Source: Luidia sarsii (Eukaryota > Echinodermata > Asteroidea > Paxillosida > Luidiidae). Taken from it: a stretch of 64,000 nucleotides of DNA. Position 1 is the stretch's first letter; each line of letters opens with the position of its first letter. Below are positions 1 through 12,900 of the stretch, in pieces. Under the pieces are notes generated by a model. It was not told the DNA's origin, searched no databases, and worked only from the letters and a program-made list of their open reading frames with translations. The translations under genes and the position numbers were made by a program. The DNA lies in contig OX465115.1 of NCBI GenBank assembly GCA_949987565.1, positions 4,716,421-4,780,420 of the forward strand. Direction: 5' to 3'.

Positions 1-929
1 CTATTGAGTAACGTACCGGTAATTCCAACGTATGGATAACACTTGACCAAGACGAACCAGTCTGGAAGAGTGCAAAAGCCTCAAAGGGAACAACTACTTC
101 ATCCAACAATTTTGACCCCAGATAATCCGAGAAAAACTCACTGAAAACGAGTCTCGTGAAAATTGTGTTCCTGACAAACCCCTAACGCTTGGAAAATATC
201 TTCCAGAAAAAAAAAATACCATCCTAAGGTACTGGCAATACATCAAATGGAATCCGGTTCTCTTTTTCAGTCCAAAATGATATCAAGGGACGATTGGTAA
301 AAGCAGATAAAAAAAAATCACAATCAAGATTCATTATGAGCCCAAAGACGTGTACAGTAAAAATGAATAAATTGATAACGGTTGCAACTAATCAGACCAT
401 CTTTATATAAAATAAAATCAAAAGTACCTCAAGCACATCTTGGCATATCAAAATGTGGCCACTGCAAGACTCAAATGCCAGTATTACCATAAATCTGTTC
501 TTTAGTTGTAATTATGCACCATCGGATTTGGTATTGCTAGTCATCTTTTAAACTTAAGACATCACCTCCATTCGTATGTGTGCAATTTTCTACACCATAC
601 ATGATACATGTATAATGTTCAACATGCACCAGATAATGTACATTGTACACATAAGTAGCCATACTAATAACTAAAAACCTCTTGAAAACACACATTTTCT
701 CAACTTTTTCTCAAGGTGAGGGACACTTACGAGGAAGTTCTACTTGAGTTGCTGATTCTAGGAGTATTCCCCACAAAAATCTGAATCTATTCCTTTTTTT
801 CTCACATTAAAATGGATTATGACGATTTCAAATCTTACACAACAATCTTTACATAAGTGTCCTTACAAAATGATATGCTGAGTATAATCCCACCATGTCA
901 ATGGGAGATCTGACTTTGCCTAAAAGGTT
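1..929. other. intergenic or 3-prime flank, no gene seen
   Basis: AT-rich sequence with stops in all frames. I see no exon, tandem repeat or TIR element. It lies beyond the 3-prime end of the minus-strand LPCAT3-like copy A. Confidence 0.5.
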
Positions 930-1260
930 TAGTTTCAGAAACCTTTAAGCATTCCAAAAAAGAAATGCTGTGAATGTTTTAGTTAAAATATTAATCTGAG
1001 AAAGTAGAAAAAGGCAAAAAACCATCACGGTTTTCGCACCAGCCTGTAACTAGTGTAAGAAATAGATTATTACTCACGACTAATAAACTCTTTGTCGATG
1101 TTTGAGTGAAGATTCCTCGAGATGAACAGCATCCCAGACCGTAAGATTTCAACATGAGGATTCTATCATGACCACCTACAAACTGTGTAAATTAGAAGGG
1201 AATCTGTGGACATTTCCGATTTCCGATCTTCCCAATGTTGTATTGAGCTTTTACAGCAAG
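930..1260 (-). repeat. fragment of the TTAA-ended MITE family
   Basis: Matches, in the opposite orientation, the interior and one end of the element at 7773-8147. Shared parts are the paired ATTACTC/TAATAAAC segment, the stretch near GTTTTCGCACC, and the terminal CCCAATGTTGTAT followed by a decayed GAGCTTTTA. The other end is not recognisable, so this is a truncated or diverged copy. Confidence 0.55.
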
Positions 1261-1799
1261 CTTTCATCACAAGGTAAACAGGCACACAAGAACAGTATTA
1301 CTTCCTGAGGTTCAAATGCTATTTTCTCATGACTATCTAAATAAGAACTCGACATACTTGGTTGGCAAAATAAAAAATTCACAAATCAGCCAAAACTTGG
1401 GGTGCAGAAATTTGTTCATGAATGTTTTTCGACATCCATGTAGAGATGATTTGGGGTATCTATGAAGATGCCCTTTCGGTAAACTTGACTGATGAGAAGT
1501 GGTGCAAATAATACAATTTCAATCATATACAAAAATAATTCGTGAACTTTGGAAACAACAAGGTGTTCCGACAATAACCTTCAGACCATTATTAAACTCA
1601 ACCAAATGTACATAATGCATAATGTAAATCAAATCAAATTCCCAATCACCAGTAATTATTTGTGCATAAGCTTCATTCAAAGTAAATGACGAAGTGTCCT
1701 TTTGATAGGGGGTAGTCAAACAACATCCCATCAATGTTCTTTCAAACCTTCTTCCTTAAAATGCATGTGGTCTGGGTCAATTCAAGTCAAAAATCTGGA

Positions 1800-2033
1800 A
1801 TGAATTTTTCAGAAACTGAGCAAAATGTCACAGATATAACAGGATGTTTGCGTCGAGGAGAATATAATTCAATGAGGGTTTGCCCTGCTTGACGCGATAA
1901 ACACTGAGTGCTCAGTGCTTTACCCGATGCCTGATGAAAACAATTCAGGCAGCTCAAACGGGATTCGAACCCGCGCAAGTCCTGCTTTCCGGTGCAGGTA
2001 TCTTAACCACTTGACCGCCGAGCTGGTCGAGGT
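1800..2033 (-). repeat. tRNA-derived SINE, Ser/Leu-like head
   Basis: Read on the minus strand, the head has an A-box-like TCAAGTGGTTAAG and a perfect B box (GGTTCGAATCC, complement at 1961-1971). It continues into a tail containing a self-complementary AGCACTGAGCACTCAGTGTT segment and a TTCTCCTCGACGCAAACATC stretch. The same tail recurs at 2085-2180, 8150-8215, 19252-19325, 19850-19915 and 37540-37640, so this is a dispersed SINE and not a functional tRNA gene. Confidence 0.75.
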
Positions 2034-2084
2034 CGTGTGGCGGATTTGAATAATGTGTAGCTGCGGGTACAGCGTTGCATCATA

Positions 2085-2180
2085 GATATAACATGATATT
2101 TGCGTCGAGGAGAATGTAATTCTACTCAACGTGATAAGCACTGAGTGCTCAGTGCTTGCCCGGGGCAAACCATCATTGAA
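2085..2180 (-). repeat. SINE tail fragment, head missing
   Basis: Carries the GCGTCGAGGAGAATGTAATT block and the AGCACTGAGTGCTCAGTGCT palindrome of the Ser/Leu-like SINE, with no tRNA-like head. Confidence 0.6.
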
Positions 2181-2717
2181 TGAGCCAAATGAATGTGTTT
2201 TCACTCAGTCAAGCAAGGAAGTGGTTAAATGCAAGGTCTGAAACCTTGACTCTGAACGTGTGAAAACACTATGCAAATACTGGAGCCAGTCTCAAGCATC
2301 GGGATCATTGGAGTCAGAATTGTAAAAAAGTAGACTAGTCTGAAATTTGCATATGATAACGTTGCGGGAGGACGAATATAATTTCTTTTTAATATCATCA
2401 TTCTACATTCAACACCATTTCTGTAACTGACGGCACAGACATTGAACTGTTACATTGAACACCACCGGATATTAGACTTCTGGATGCTCAGCCTCTTTCC
2501 TCAGATTTTCCCTCACATTAGCCTTTCCGTTTCACCGTCCCTGGGGGGGGGAACCAAAATGAAAAGAACCAAGAGGGATATGTGACATCCCATCTTTCAA
2601 AAATGTGAAAAATCCCCCCCATTTTTTCTATATGAAAATAACAAATAAACAATAAAAGACAAAAGACACAAAAAGACCCCCCCCCCCCAAAAAAAAACAA
2701 TGCCAAAGAAAATTTTG

Positions 2718-2910
2718 GCTGGACCCGGACTTGAACCCGAGACCTACGGTTTTGCATACCAGTGCTCTTACCACTTGAGCTATCTAGCCCTTAGACGGTG
2801 GCCTTCACTAATTGTCAACTAATCTTTGCCAGGCTGGGGGCGCCAGTCAGAAGCAATTCAACCATTAACTGCCGTATATCTCCAGGGATCACACCCTCTG
2901 CTTCCATTCA
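2718..2910 (-). repeat. tRNA-like composite SINE, Cys-like anticodon loop
   Basis: On the minus strand a cloverleaf-like segment carries GATAGCTCAAGTGGTAAGAG and GGGTTCAAGTCCGGG, with loop ATGCAAA giving a GCA anticodon. The adjoining block (GGCGCCAGTCAGAAGCAATT and CAACCATTAACTGC on the plus strand) recurs at 5655-5760 and 58380-58530, so the repeat unit is longer than the tRNA part. Confidence 0.65.
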
Positions 2911-3540
2911 GATGCAAACAACAAATTGTTGTAAACCTTAATACTAGAGAGGGTTGTGCTGGTACGCAAAGGGTTGTGCTGGAGTGCTGGTACGCAAAAC
3001 CAGAGGTCTTGGGTTCAAATCCCGGGTCCTTTGCCATTTGTTTTTCAATTTGTTCAAAAGTTCCCAGTCAGTTTTTCACATCCTCACCTCCATTCAGATG
3101 CAAACAACCAATTGTAGTCAACCTGGGTACAGTAGCTCAGATGGTTTGAGTGCTGGTACGCAAAACCAGAGGTCTCGGGTCCAAGTCCCAGGTCCGAGTT
3201 TTTCAATATGTTCATAAAGTTCCCAGTCAGTTTTTCACCCCCACGCTTCCATTCAGATGCAAACAACAAATTGTTGTAAACCTTAATACTAGAGAGGGTT
3301 GTGCTGGTACGCAAAGGGTTGTGCTGGAGTGCTGGTACGCAAAACCAGAGGTCTTGGGTTCAAGGCCCAGGTCCGAGTTTTTCAATATGTTCATAAAGTT
3401 CCCAGTCATTTTTTTCACCCCCACGCTTCCATTCAGATGCAAACAACCAATTGTTGTCAACCTGGGTACAGTAGCTCAGATGGTTTGAGTGCTGGTACGC
3501 AAAACCAGAGGTCTCGGGTTCAAGTCCCGGGTCCGGTCAA
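2895..3540 (+). repeat. tandem cluster of four tRNA-like SINE segments
   Basis: Four segments in direct orientation each combine a CCATTCAGATGCAAACAAC leader with a tRNA-like AAAACCAGAGGTC anticodon arm and a GGGTTCAAGTCC or similar B box. Two alternating versions repeat with a spacing of about 340 bp, so a two-segment unit was itself duplicated. The copy at 3467-3540 has the best tRNA-like fold, but the loop has C at position 33 and the acceptor arm is weak, so function as a tRNA is unlikely. Confidence 0.65.
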
Positions 3541-3634
3541 AGTCATTGACGGGTCATTTTTTTTTTTTTTTTTTTCAAAAAGTTCCCAGTCATTTAAAAA
3601 AAACTTAAAATTATTATTGTTATGATTTTTTTAA

Positions 3635-3640
3635 TTTATT
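3635..3640 (-). promoter_or_regulatory. candidate polyadenylation signal of LPCAT3-like copy A
   Basis: AATAAA on the minus strand, about 165 nt after the proposed TGA stop of copy A. AT-rich surroundings make chance occurrence possible. Confidence 0.35.
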
Positions 3641-3802
3641 AAAAAAAAAAAAAAAAATGAATTTAAAATTTAAACAAAATTAATCAGTGGGCAACTTTGA
3701 ATGCAAGCTAAGATAAAGTTTCCCAAATTTTAGGCAAACTGGATGCAGAGGCTCTGAGGGGGCAAACGATCGGTCTTGAGATTGCCACGCGGCCGTCTCT
3801 AC

Positions 3803-3943
3803 TCACCTGAGCTCCCCCGCTGCCTCGGCTGCCTTCTTGGCGGCCCGCTCCTGCTTCTTGAGACGAGGCAAGATGACCAGCGCGTACAGGAACGGGAAGA
3901 CAACCACCGCCAGCATCGGGAGGTGGTAGAGGGCCCCGTACAC
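3803..3943 (-). CDS. LPCAT3: copy A exon 10 (C-terminus)
   Basis: Acceptor TCGGCAG then VYGALYHLPMLAVVVFPFLY, a last membrane segment, and a basic tail rich in K, E and A ending ELR-stop. The stop is embedded in CAG-GTGAGT, a strong donor sequence, so an alternative spliced 3-prime exon cannot be excluded. Total length favours use of this TGA. Confidence 0.85.
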   Translation of the reverse strand: MYGALYHLPMLAVVVFPFLYALVILPRLKKQERAAKKAAEAAGELR

Positions 3944-6900
3944 CTGCCGAGACATGCCCGAATGAAAGGAAAGAATTTCACCACTCGGACCAAGCCTCGC
4001 GCTTTATTTTTTAATTATTTTTTTTTAGCCCACCGGGCTAGTAAATTTAGTTTTTTTGCTAGCCCGCAGTAAGTTTTACTAGCCCTGTATAATTAATATT
4101 GAATTGAACGCAAGGTTATTAGGTAAAGTAAAACTAATTATTACTTTCTACTTTCCTCATCCCCGCCCGCATTGGCTTTTGCGGCCACACCGCTGTCTAC
4201 TTTTTACTAGTCTGCCGGGCTAGTAAATTTAGTTTTTTGCTAGCCCGCAGTAAGTTTTACTAGCCCTGTATAATTAATATTGAATTTAACACAGGGTTAT
4301 TAGGTCAAGTAAAACTAATTATTAGTTTCTACTTTCTCATCCCCGCCCGCATTGTCTTTTGCCGCCACACCCCAGTCTACTTTTTACTAGTCTGCCGGGC
4401 TAGCAAAGTGGGTCATTTTACTAGCCTGCAGCTATTTAGACTAGACAATGACCGTCGGGCTTGTGCCAAGGTCGAGCCCTGACTCAACACTGCTAAGCCT
4501 GATAATTCTCGGCATAGACCTACCCACGGCACGGTGCTATTCCTACGTCCCAATGACGTCGCGTGTATCGTGTTCACGACCCCAGTTGGGCTGCATTCCA
4601 ATGCTACTCACCAACACAAAAGTCCCAGCATGCACATTGCGCAAGCGCAAAGACCAAAGAGTTTGTTTACAAATAATTCGTGCAGCACACCAGTGCAGAC
4701 GACTTGCCTGAGCTACTGGAAACAATTTTTAATCCTGAATTGTGCGTGTAGAACAGCGTAGTAAGTTCACGGTAAATTCAACTTTTCCGTCCTGGAGTCA
4801 CTGCAGAAGACGCCACCGTATGTTTCGTAATCTTATTATATAACTCATGAATTCCATCGATGTTGGTAAAACCATTTTGCCTCCTGACCCAAGTTGACCC
4901 CATTTTTTTTTCCAGTCGTGAACTGGAGGGAAGATTTCTGCCTCCAGTTCATGACTGGTGACCAAGAGTTACCAGACGATTGGAACGCCTCTTCACGAGT
5001 AGTTCACGAGTAGTGAACACGGTAATCACTCCAAAGCTTTGTTAACCAATTCCAACTATTGTATGCAATGTAATTCGTTAAAATGTAAAATCTTTAAGTG
5101 TTTTTAAAGTGTTTTTTATGAACCTGTATGCACTTATGTTACTGGGACCCATGGGAGATCAGTGCTTTGCAAGCACTGAATGGGACACCCAGTCTAAAGA
5201 AGAAATCAATCAATCAATAAATAAATAAATCACGACGCGATTGCAACGCGGCATTAGCCCCGACACTCCTCTGGCTGATAGTGCAATGGTTTGCTGCCCT
5301 CTATGGTTCAAGCATTGTAAGTTTTAAACTTTGCGCAATGAAACTACTTGCGTCGGGTCACACAGTGGCGATGTATCCTTTGGAACGTCAAGACCGAGGG
5401 CGCAAGGCGAGACTCACCAGGCGGATCCTCCTCCAGCGGAGAAGGACAAAGCCAACCAAGGGGTAGCCGACCAGGAGCGACACGTTGAACTTGAGGACGG
5501 CAAAGAGGGGGAACTTCATGACAGGGTTGTTGACGATCTTGGACAGCTGGGGGATCCTCTTCACCATGTCTTGAACCTGTCAGAAGAAAACCAAACACAA
5601 CGGCAAAGAGAACTTTGACCGGACCGGGATTTGAACCTGAGACCTCCAGCTAAATTAGAAGCAAGTGGGTGCGATCCCTGGAGATATATACGGCAGTTAA
5701 TGGTTGAATGCATCTGACTGGCACCCCCACCACGGCAAAGACTAGTTGACTATAGGGAAAGCCGCCTTCCTAGGGCTGGATAGCTCAGAGAAACAAGAGG
5801 TCTTGGGTTCAAATCCCCATCCAGTCAAAGTTTTCTTTGCCTTTATTCTTTTTTCTTTTTTTTTCTTTTTTTTATTCAAATTAAACTTTGACTGGACTGG
5901 GACTTGAACCCGAGACCTCTGGTTTTGCGCACCAGTACTCTTAACCATCTGAACTATCCAGTCCCTTAGAAAACATGTTAAATAGGCAAAGTAAAAAAAA
6001 CCAAAGTCTTATCCCCACCTGCTTCCTTTTTGGATATTTTAATTTATTTTTATTTTGGAAAAATGCAGTGAAAAACACTGAAAGTCCCCCAAATTTATCA
6101 AGTCAAAGCAATACTAAATGACACAGTAAACATTTTCAGTTCTCTTGTTCAACTTGTCTTTCATTTAAAAAGTGTCTTTGAAGAGTGGAAACACTAATGG
6201 CTGCAGGAAATTTGAAAAAAGCGGCCATCTTGAAAAAAATAAAAATAAATAAAAATAAAAAATATTTTGTTTTGTTAATTCGGTCTTTGAAGGGGGGAGG
6301 GGGGTTGGTGGTGGCAACTCACAAAGCCCTCCGTCGCCGTGATGAATATCTCCAGGGCAAAGCAGATGTAGTAGCCGATGAACAAGCCGTGCCAAACGGC
6401 GAGGAACATCACCGCCGCAGTCTGCGAGATGTAACGATTGTTGAGGAACCGCAGTCTCTTGAAGACGTACCTGAGGCGGTCGGGATTCGGGAAACGAGAA
6501 ACAAATTAGGAGCGGTGATACACGGCAGTGTTCTACAAATTGAACCCTCTTTCGTGGACACGATGAAAGGAATGCATATGCTTGTGACGGCCTGATGTGT
6601 TGATGCCAGGGATTCATTCTCAAAGGTAACCTTCGAGAGAGGTCCTGCTAGGAGTGAAACATCAGGTCCTCTAAATATTAATCCCTCAGATTCTATTCCG
6701 AGGTAAATTGGAATTCTAGATATAATATCTGACCCGGTACGGCATTGTGAGGATTCTCGTCCAAATTTGACTTTTCAAGATTTTCCCACCACTGCAAAGA
6801 GTACCTCATTGGCTTTCCAATGATATCAAAATTATTTCCATACACTGCTGAAATCCAAAGTTACGACGCAAGACATATGACGAGCCAACATGCAGTCAAG

Positions 6901-9900
6901 GAAACCACTTTTTGAGAAAAACAGCTCAAAAGTTTGAGGTTATGCACACACCACGCCAACAGTGATTGCAGCGTACCGGCAGACACACTTACGAATTCCC
7001 AAATTTTTCAATATTTACAGACATTTGTTGAAAACATCATTCAGACCGATGATATACAAAAATGTTGCAAACTGCTTACTGACTAAAAGTACTAAAATGC
7101 AAATCTAAAAATTAAGTGGGCCTGACGTTTTGATCCTAGCAGGACCTTTCTCAAAGGCAGAGTGACCAATGGTAATAAGTGGTCAATCTGCCTTTGAGAA
7201 AGGTCCTGCTAGGATCAAAACGTCAGGCCCACTAAATTTTGAGACAAGTCAAAAAAATTTTAGGCACAGGTTTAGTACAAAAAAATGGGTTCAATTATAC
7301 CAGTTTATTAATATATTCTTCACTGACTAACTAAACTTGTTATCCAGTCCTATTCTTACATGAAAGCTGACCCTTGCTTTGTGAGGTGGTGTTTTTTTTT
7401 GGGACGTACCTTCCGACCCAAACGTTAGTGGAGAGGTTGAAGGACCGTATGTAGTCCGCGGTGGACGTGGACGTCTCCAGCCTGTACGGTTTGACGCTGG
7501 CGCATGCATCCCACAATGCATTGCCCTTCTCGTCCTTTCCGTTGTAGCCAAGCCCACTCATAATACAAGCACCTTCCTACAATAAAGATGAATGATTAAC
7601 ACTTAATGATTAACACTGAATGCTCAGTGCTTTGCCCGTTGCCTGATGAAAAAGAAGAAATATTCAGCAACTATGTATCAACTCCACTCTTAGCTTCTAA
7701 AGGTGGGCATGACACTGCTTTGGAAACTTCTTCATATTAAAAACAACAACAACCGACAAACAAAATGCAGGGTTTAACTTTCAAGGCCCAATACAACATT
7801 GGGAAGATCGGAAAACATCAATGTCCACAGATTTCCTTCTAATTTACACAGTTTGCAAATGGTCATTATAGAATCCTCATGTTGAAATCTTACAGTCTGG
7901 GATGCTGTACTTCTTGAGAAATCTTCACTCAAACATTGACAAATAGTTTATTACTCGCAAGTAATAAACCTTTTCTTACACTACAGAACGGTACGAAAAC
8001 CGTGACCTTTTTTTGCCTTATTCTATTTTTTCAGATGACCATTTGAGCTAAAACCTTCGCAGGATTTCTTTTTTGGAATGTTTAATGGTTTAATGCACAA
8101 ACTGTGGCAATCTTTTCAGCTATACCAATGTTGTATAGGGCCTTCAACATACATATAACATGATTTTTGCATTGAAAAGATTGTAATTCAATGAGGGTTT
8201 GCCCGACTCGATGTAATAAGAGAGACTTTTACCATATATGGATACAAACGTCATGTGCAGTGAGCGTAGTAGTTGTCCATTTTGAAGGCCATGCTGAGTC
8301 GATACGGCCATTGGCAATGCAGCGCTTTCAGACACGTTTGTTGGCCCGTAGTTCAACAATGCTCAGTACGGAGCCTAGTAACTAGGCCTAGAACTTGCAG
8401 TTTTACATTGGGAAGAAATGCTATGTACAGTTGTTCCCCCATAATGAGTGTGTATCGATTGGCTTTATACAATCAAAAGCAAAATATAGTTTTACAAACT
8501 GTGTTCGTTTGCGGATAATCATAAACAACAGTCACATGAAGGGCGCCCCCAGGTGCTTGGTTCACTGACTCATCTGAGCACACTGAGCAGCTGAGAACGT
8601 TGCTGCAACCATGGAGGAATAAGGCCTCCATGCTGCAACGTGCTGAGGTGAGCCAGTGACGTCACGGCTCAACTCAGCAAGGGGGCCTGTCTGAGATCGT
8701 TACACCGGTGACCCAGCTGTATAAACCCTGTCAGAATGAAGGCGCTTACCACAATTAAGAAGACTGTGCAGTACTTGAAGAACACGACTTTCCCCCACGC
8801 AGCCACGACGAAAGCTTTGTACATCAGCGCCGACTCCTGCAAAGAGATTGAAGAGAATGCATTCAGCATAGATGCCAACCTTGTCTTCATAGCGTGCTAA
8901 AAGATGGGCGATTTTTGTTAACGGATTTTTGTTAACTCCAAATTCTTCAAATTCAAAGATCCATACGAAATAGGGACAGTTTTACAAGACATCATGTTTA
9001 GGAGGGCCTGACATTTCCATCCTAGCAGGACCATTCTTAAAGGAAGTACTGTAGCTGGCACATTGCCTTTGAGAAAGGTCCAGCTAGGATTGACACGTCA
9101 GGCCCTCATAATTTTGTACTTTTTTGTGTGGTCATTTTAGTCAGTAAGCAGATTGCACCATTTTTGCATTTTACTCTAAAAAAAAACCCCAAAACTAGAG
9201 CAATGAAGCTGTCATGGCTCGCTATGGCACCACAACCCATTATTCCGGTCACCCTAATACAGGTAGTACTGTATCATCCCAAACCTACCCCCAAAACCCA
9301 CCCACCCCAACCCCATCCAACTCCAGTCCACTCCCATCCCGGGGTAAATGTTTAGGGAGAAATGGGATGACAGTGTGGTTGTGGAATAGTTTCCAATAAT
9401 TTATGGACTTAATAAGAACGGATGGTAAGTTATCATCAAAATGTGCATGTTATGCAGGATTTGAATGTAGAAACACAGTACATGTCCAGCCTGGAATACA
9501 TGTACATGTACAATATATAAAAATATTTTTATATTGCCTTTCCTGATTAAAATAACCAATTTTAGGAGTATAAACTCTAATTTGAGGTTGTAAACTCTAA
9601 TTTGAGGTTGTACAGAAACGGGCTTGTAAAATCCTCCTTGGTTATTGGTATGATTCTTACAACGATGCATTATGTACTCTCGGACTAAACAGTTTAAAGT
9701 CTCGAAGGCAACATCTCTGCGAATCGTTTGCAAAATCCATCCCCAAATCAGTCCTTATGAAACATATTTCTCTCAATGCCATATCCACTCACCAACTACG
9801 TACGAACGAATAATATCAAATAGCTCACTGTAGAACAGAACGCTTCAAAATCAGTCCCATCCCCTATTTTACGCAGATTCTAAACAATATCTAAGGATGG

Positions 9901-12900
9901 GAGTTTTCCTTTTTATAATACATGTACTGTATAAATTTTGAGTCTTACTTAGTGTATATTTTACTTGATCCAGTACTTGTATATTGATCTTGATTGTTCC
10001 TATGTTTGTCTTATATATCTGGTCCGCTCTAACTTATTTGTCCCTCTTTATGTCAGTGTAGTGTACTTTTTATTCCATTTTATATGAATTCTTATGTAAA
10101 ATTATCTGTAATTCAGCCATTTGCTGCAAATGAGATTTCTAATAATAAACCATGAATAATAATAATAATAATAAAGTAAAGATGAATCGTATAATGTAAA
10201 AAGAAGCTTTCATCTGAATTCACCCTAACCGGCATTGAAACCACAATTAACCACACATAGTTTTTCCTGATGGAGGATAAGGGCCATACACCACGACATA
10301 CCACAGCGTGGTTTTTGTGGTATCCTGTGGTATGTGAGCCTGCACCCCTGAGGGCACTGTGGTAAATTGCAGTATACAGTGTGTGTCCTGTGCAGGAGGT
10401 GCGGAGCGTTAGGGTTTTAAACTAACTTTAACATCTGAATGCAGACGGCCGGATAGACAGAAATCGGTATTGCGTAGGGTTTCGCACTGCTTCGCAGCTC
10501 GCCCCACAAAAAAAAAGACTCACCGCAAACTCTTCCGACTGCAAGAACTCGTTGGTGAAGATGGGTGCCAGGGCAAACTCCAGCGCGGCGTAGACGGCGG
10601 CCACCGCCAGCCGGTTGAAGGCCGGCACGACGGAGTCGGGCGCCTCGCCTCGCTCGTTGTCCAGAAGCTTCTCGGCAGTAAAGTCCAGGTAGCGGCGGAT
10701 GGAGAACTGGGGGCCGGCAAAGAAGCCGCCGGGGAAGTAGGTGTAGCCGCAGAGCTCCAGGAGGGTGGGCTTGGTCTTGATGTTGCACTGCTTCTGCTCA
10801 GAGCTCAGCTTCTCCTGAGGTTTTTTTTATTTTGGAGGGGGGGGGAGAAGCGACAGTCAAAAATGACAACAGTCTCAACGGAGGGGTTAACGAAAACCTC
10901 AAGTACAAATATCTCAATGACAGATATGTCAAAACACTTTTTTTAGAAAGGTCCGGCTGGAATCCAAACCACAAACCTCCTCAATATTTGAAGTCCATCA
11001 GATTTTTTAAAATTTAAATTCACCCCCAACAAGGTTATAAAGCCACTCAAGGTTAAAGGCTCAGGAAAGAAGGAGATATACGTGTAGAGAGGGACTCAGT
11101 AAGGCTGAAGATAGAAATTGACTGCTGGGATAGGGGAGCACAAAATATCTAATGTTTACAGATTTCCCGAATGGCCCATTGTACAAATTCTGAATTGGAC
11201 AATTGATAATAAGCAACCATCACCATGTACAATTGACAGTAAGCAACCTTCGATATTGGGTTTTTCAAATATCGATATATCAGCGCACAAATATCGATAT
11301 ATCAATGGTGCTTAGTTGACAGTGGAATGTCGCTGTAACAAACATCCCGGGATCCATGACAATTGTTTGGTAGCAGTCGCTCGTTATAGCAGTTGCGGCT
11401 ACATATTGCGTACAACTAAGTCGGGAGCCAAAGGGCATGTTCGTTATAGTCGAATGTTTGGTATATTGGCATTTGTTATATAGCGACATTCCACTGTACT
11501 GTAAATAGAGTAGCTGAAGTATCCTATTTTAAAATGTCATCTTGGTTAAAGGCACTACACAACATTGGTCAAGGTCAAAGAATAGCATCCATACGTTGTC
11601 TGATCAAACATATGTATGAAATAGCACACCTGTGAAAATTTCACCTCAATCCGCCAACCAAGTCTCGAGAAAATCGTGAAAACCGCTTAATTTGTTTTGC
11701 GCAAATGCAGCATTCAACACCGTACTGTTCCGAAAACAAGTTTAGATCTTGGTGAGATGTAAACGATTTCTTTTACTCTTTTCTCCCAAAATACAAAATT
11801 TTAGGCAGAAATATTTCAGTGCAAGGTTTCTACTATAACCATCTTCAAACTGTATAAGTTTCATGTAAATCTGTGAACATTTGTGTTTCGATCTTACCAA
11901 TGTTGTGTAGGGGCTTTAACTACATTTATGCACTGATTAAATCACTTGTTGAACCTGATGATCTTGAACATTGAAATGTCGTGGATGAAATCTACCTCCT
12001 TCTTGTGTCCATCAAAGAGGTCAAAGGCCGTGCCAATCATTCTCAGGGTCAAGATGCAGTGAGGTGTGGTCCACATTATATCATACCCATCCGTGGATAC
12101 AAAGATGTAGCCCATCAGCAGATACCCCTGCCACAAAAAAAAGACATTTCAAACTTGTGATGAATATACTCATAGAGCTCTATAAATACATTGTGTAAAC
12201 TAGAGTGCGCACTTATTGCATGACGCGTGCCGACAAGGGGACTGTGACGCCATTACCAAAGAGGGCAAATGCATGGATCTCTATAGGGCAAACTAATCCC
12301 AGTTTTTACAAAAGAAAGTAGGACATTAAAATTTGCCAATCCCTTGAGGTATTGATGGCCTTTCCTTTCATTACTAAAAAACATTTCTTAAAATTTAGTG
12401 GGCCTGACGTTTCGATCCTAGCAGGACCTTTCTCAAAGGCAGAGGGTTTTGCCTTTGAGAAAGGTCCTGCTAGGATCGAAACGTCAGGCCCACTAAATTT
12501 TAAGATTTACATTTTGGTAATTTTAGTCAGTAAGCAGTTTGCAACTTTTTTGTATATCACCAAAAACCATTTCTATAACATTTTAGTTTCCGCATTCACA
12601 ACCTTTCGGCTATACTTTTCCCCATTCATATTACGTGGGATTGCTACTGACATCCGGGCACTTCGAGCTGAAGTTGCCCTCTTTGGTAATGACGGTTGCG
12701 CGTCCATGTCAGCACACGTTCGTACCACGCATTGATATAGGGGAGTGCGCACTCTAGTTTATTTATAGAGCTCTATGGTTATACTCAATCTTATGCTCAT
12801 CTACGCTGCCTAAAAATTGGGTACTGAAGGGAAATATTGGCATCTACCCCCAGTAATAGGCACATTCCAATAGCTTTCAAATGTCACCTTGCTTTATACT

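Noticed and set aside
2718..3540. Functional tRNA-Cys genes
   Set aside because: Weak acceptor stems, C instead of U at position 33 in several copies, multiple dispersed diverged copies and attached SINE tails indicate tRNA-derived repeats.
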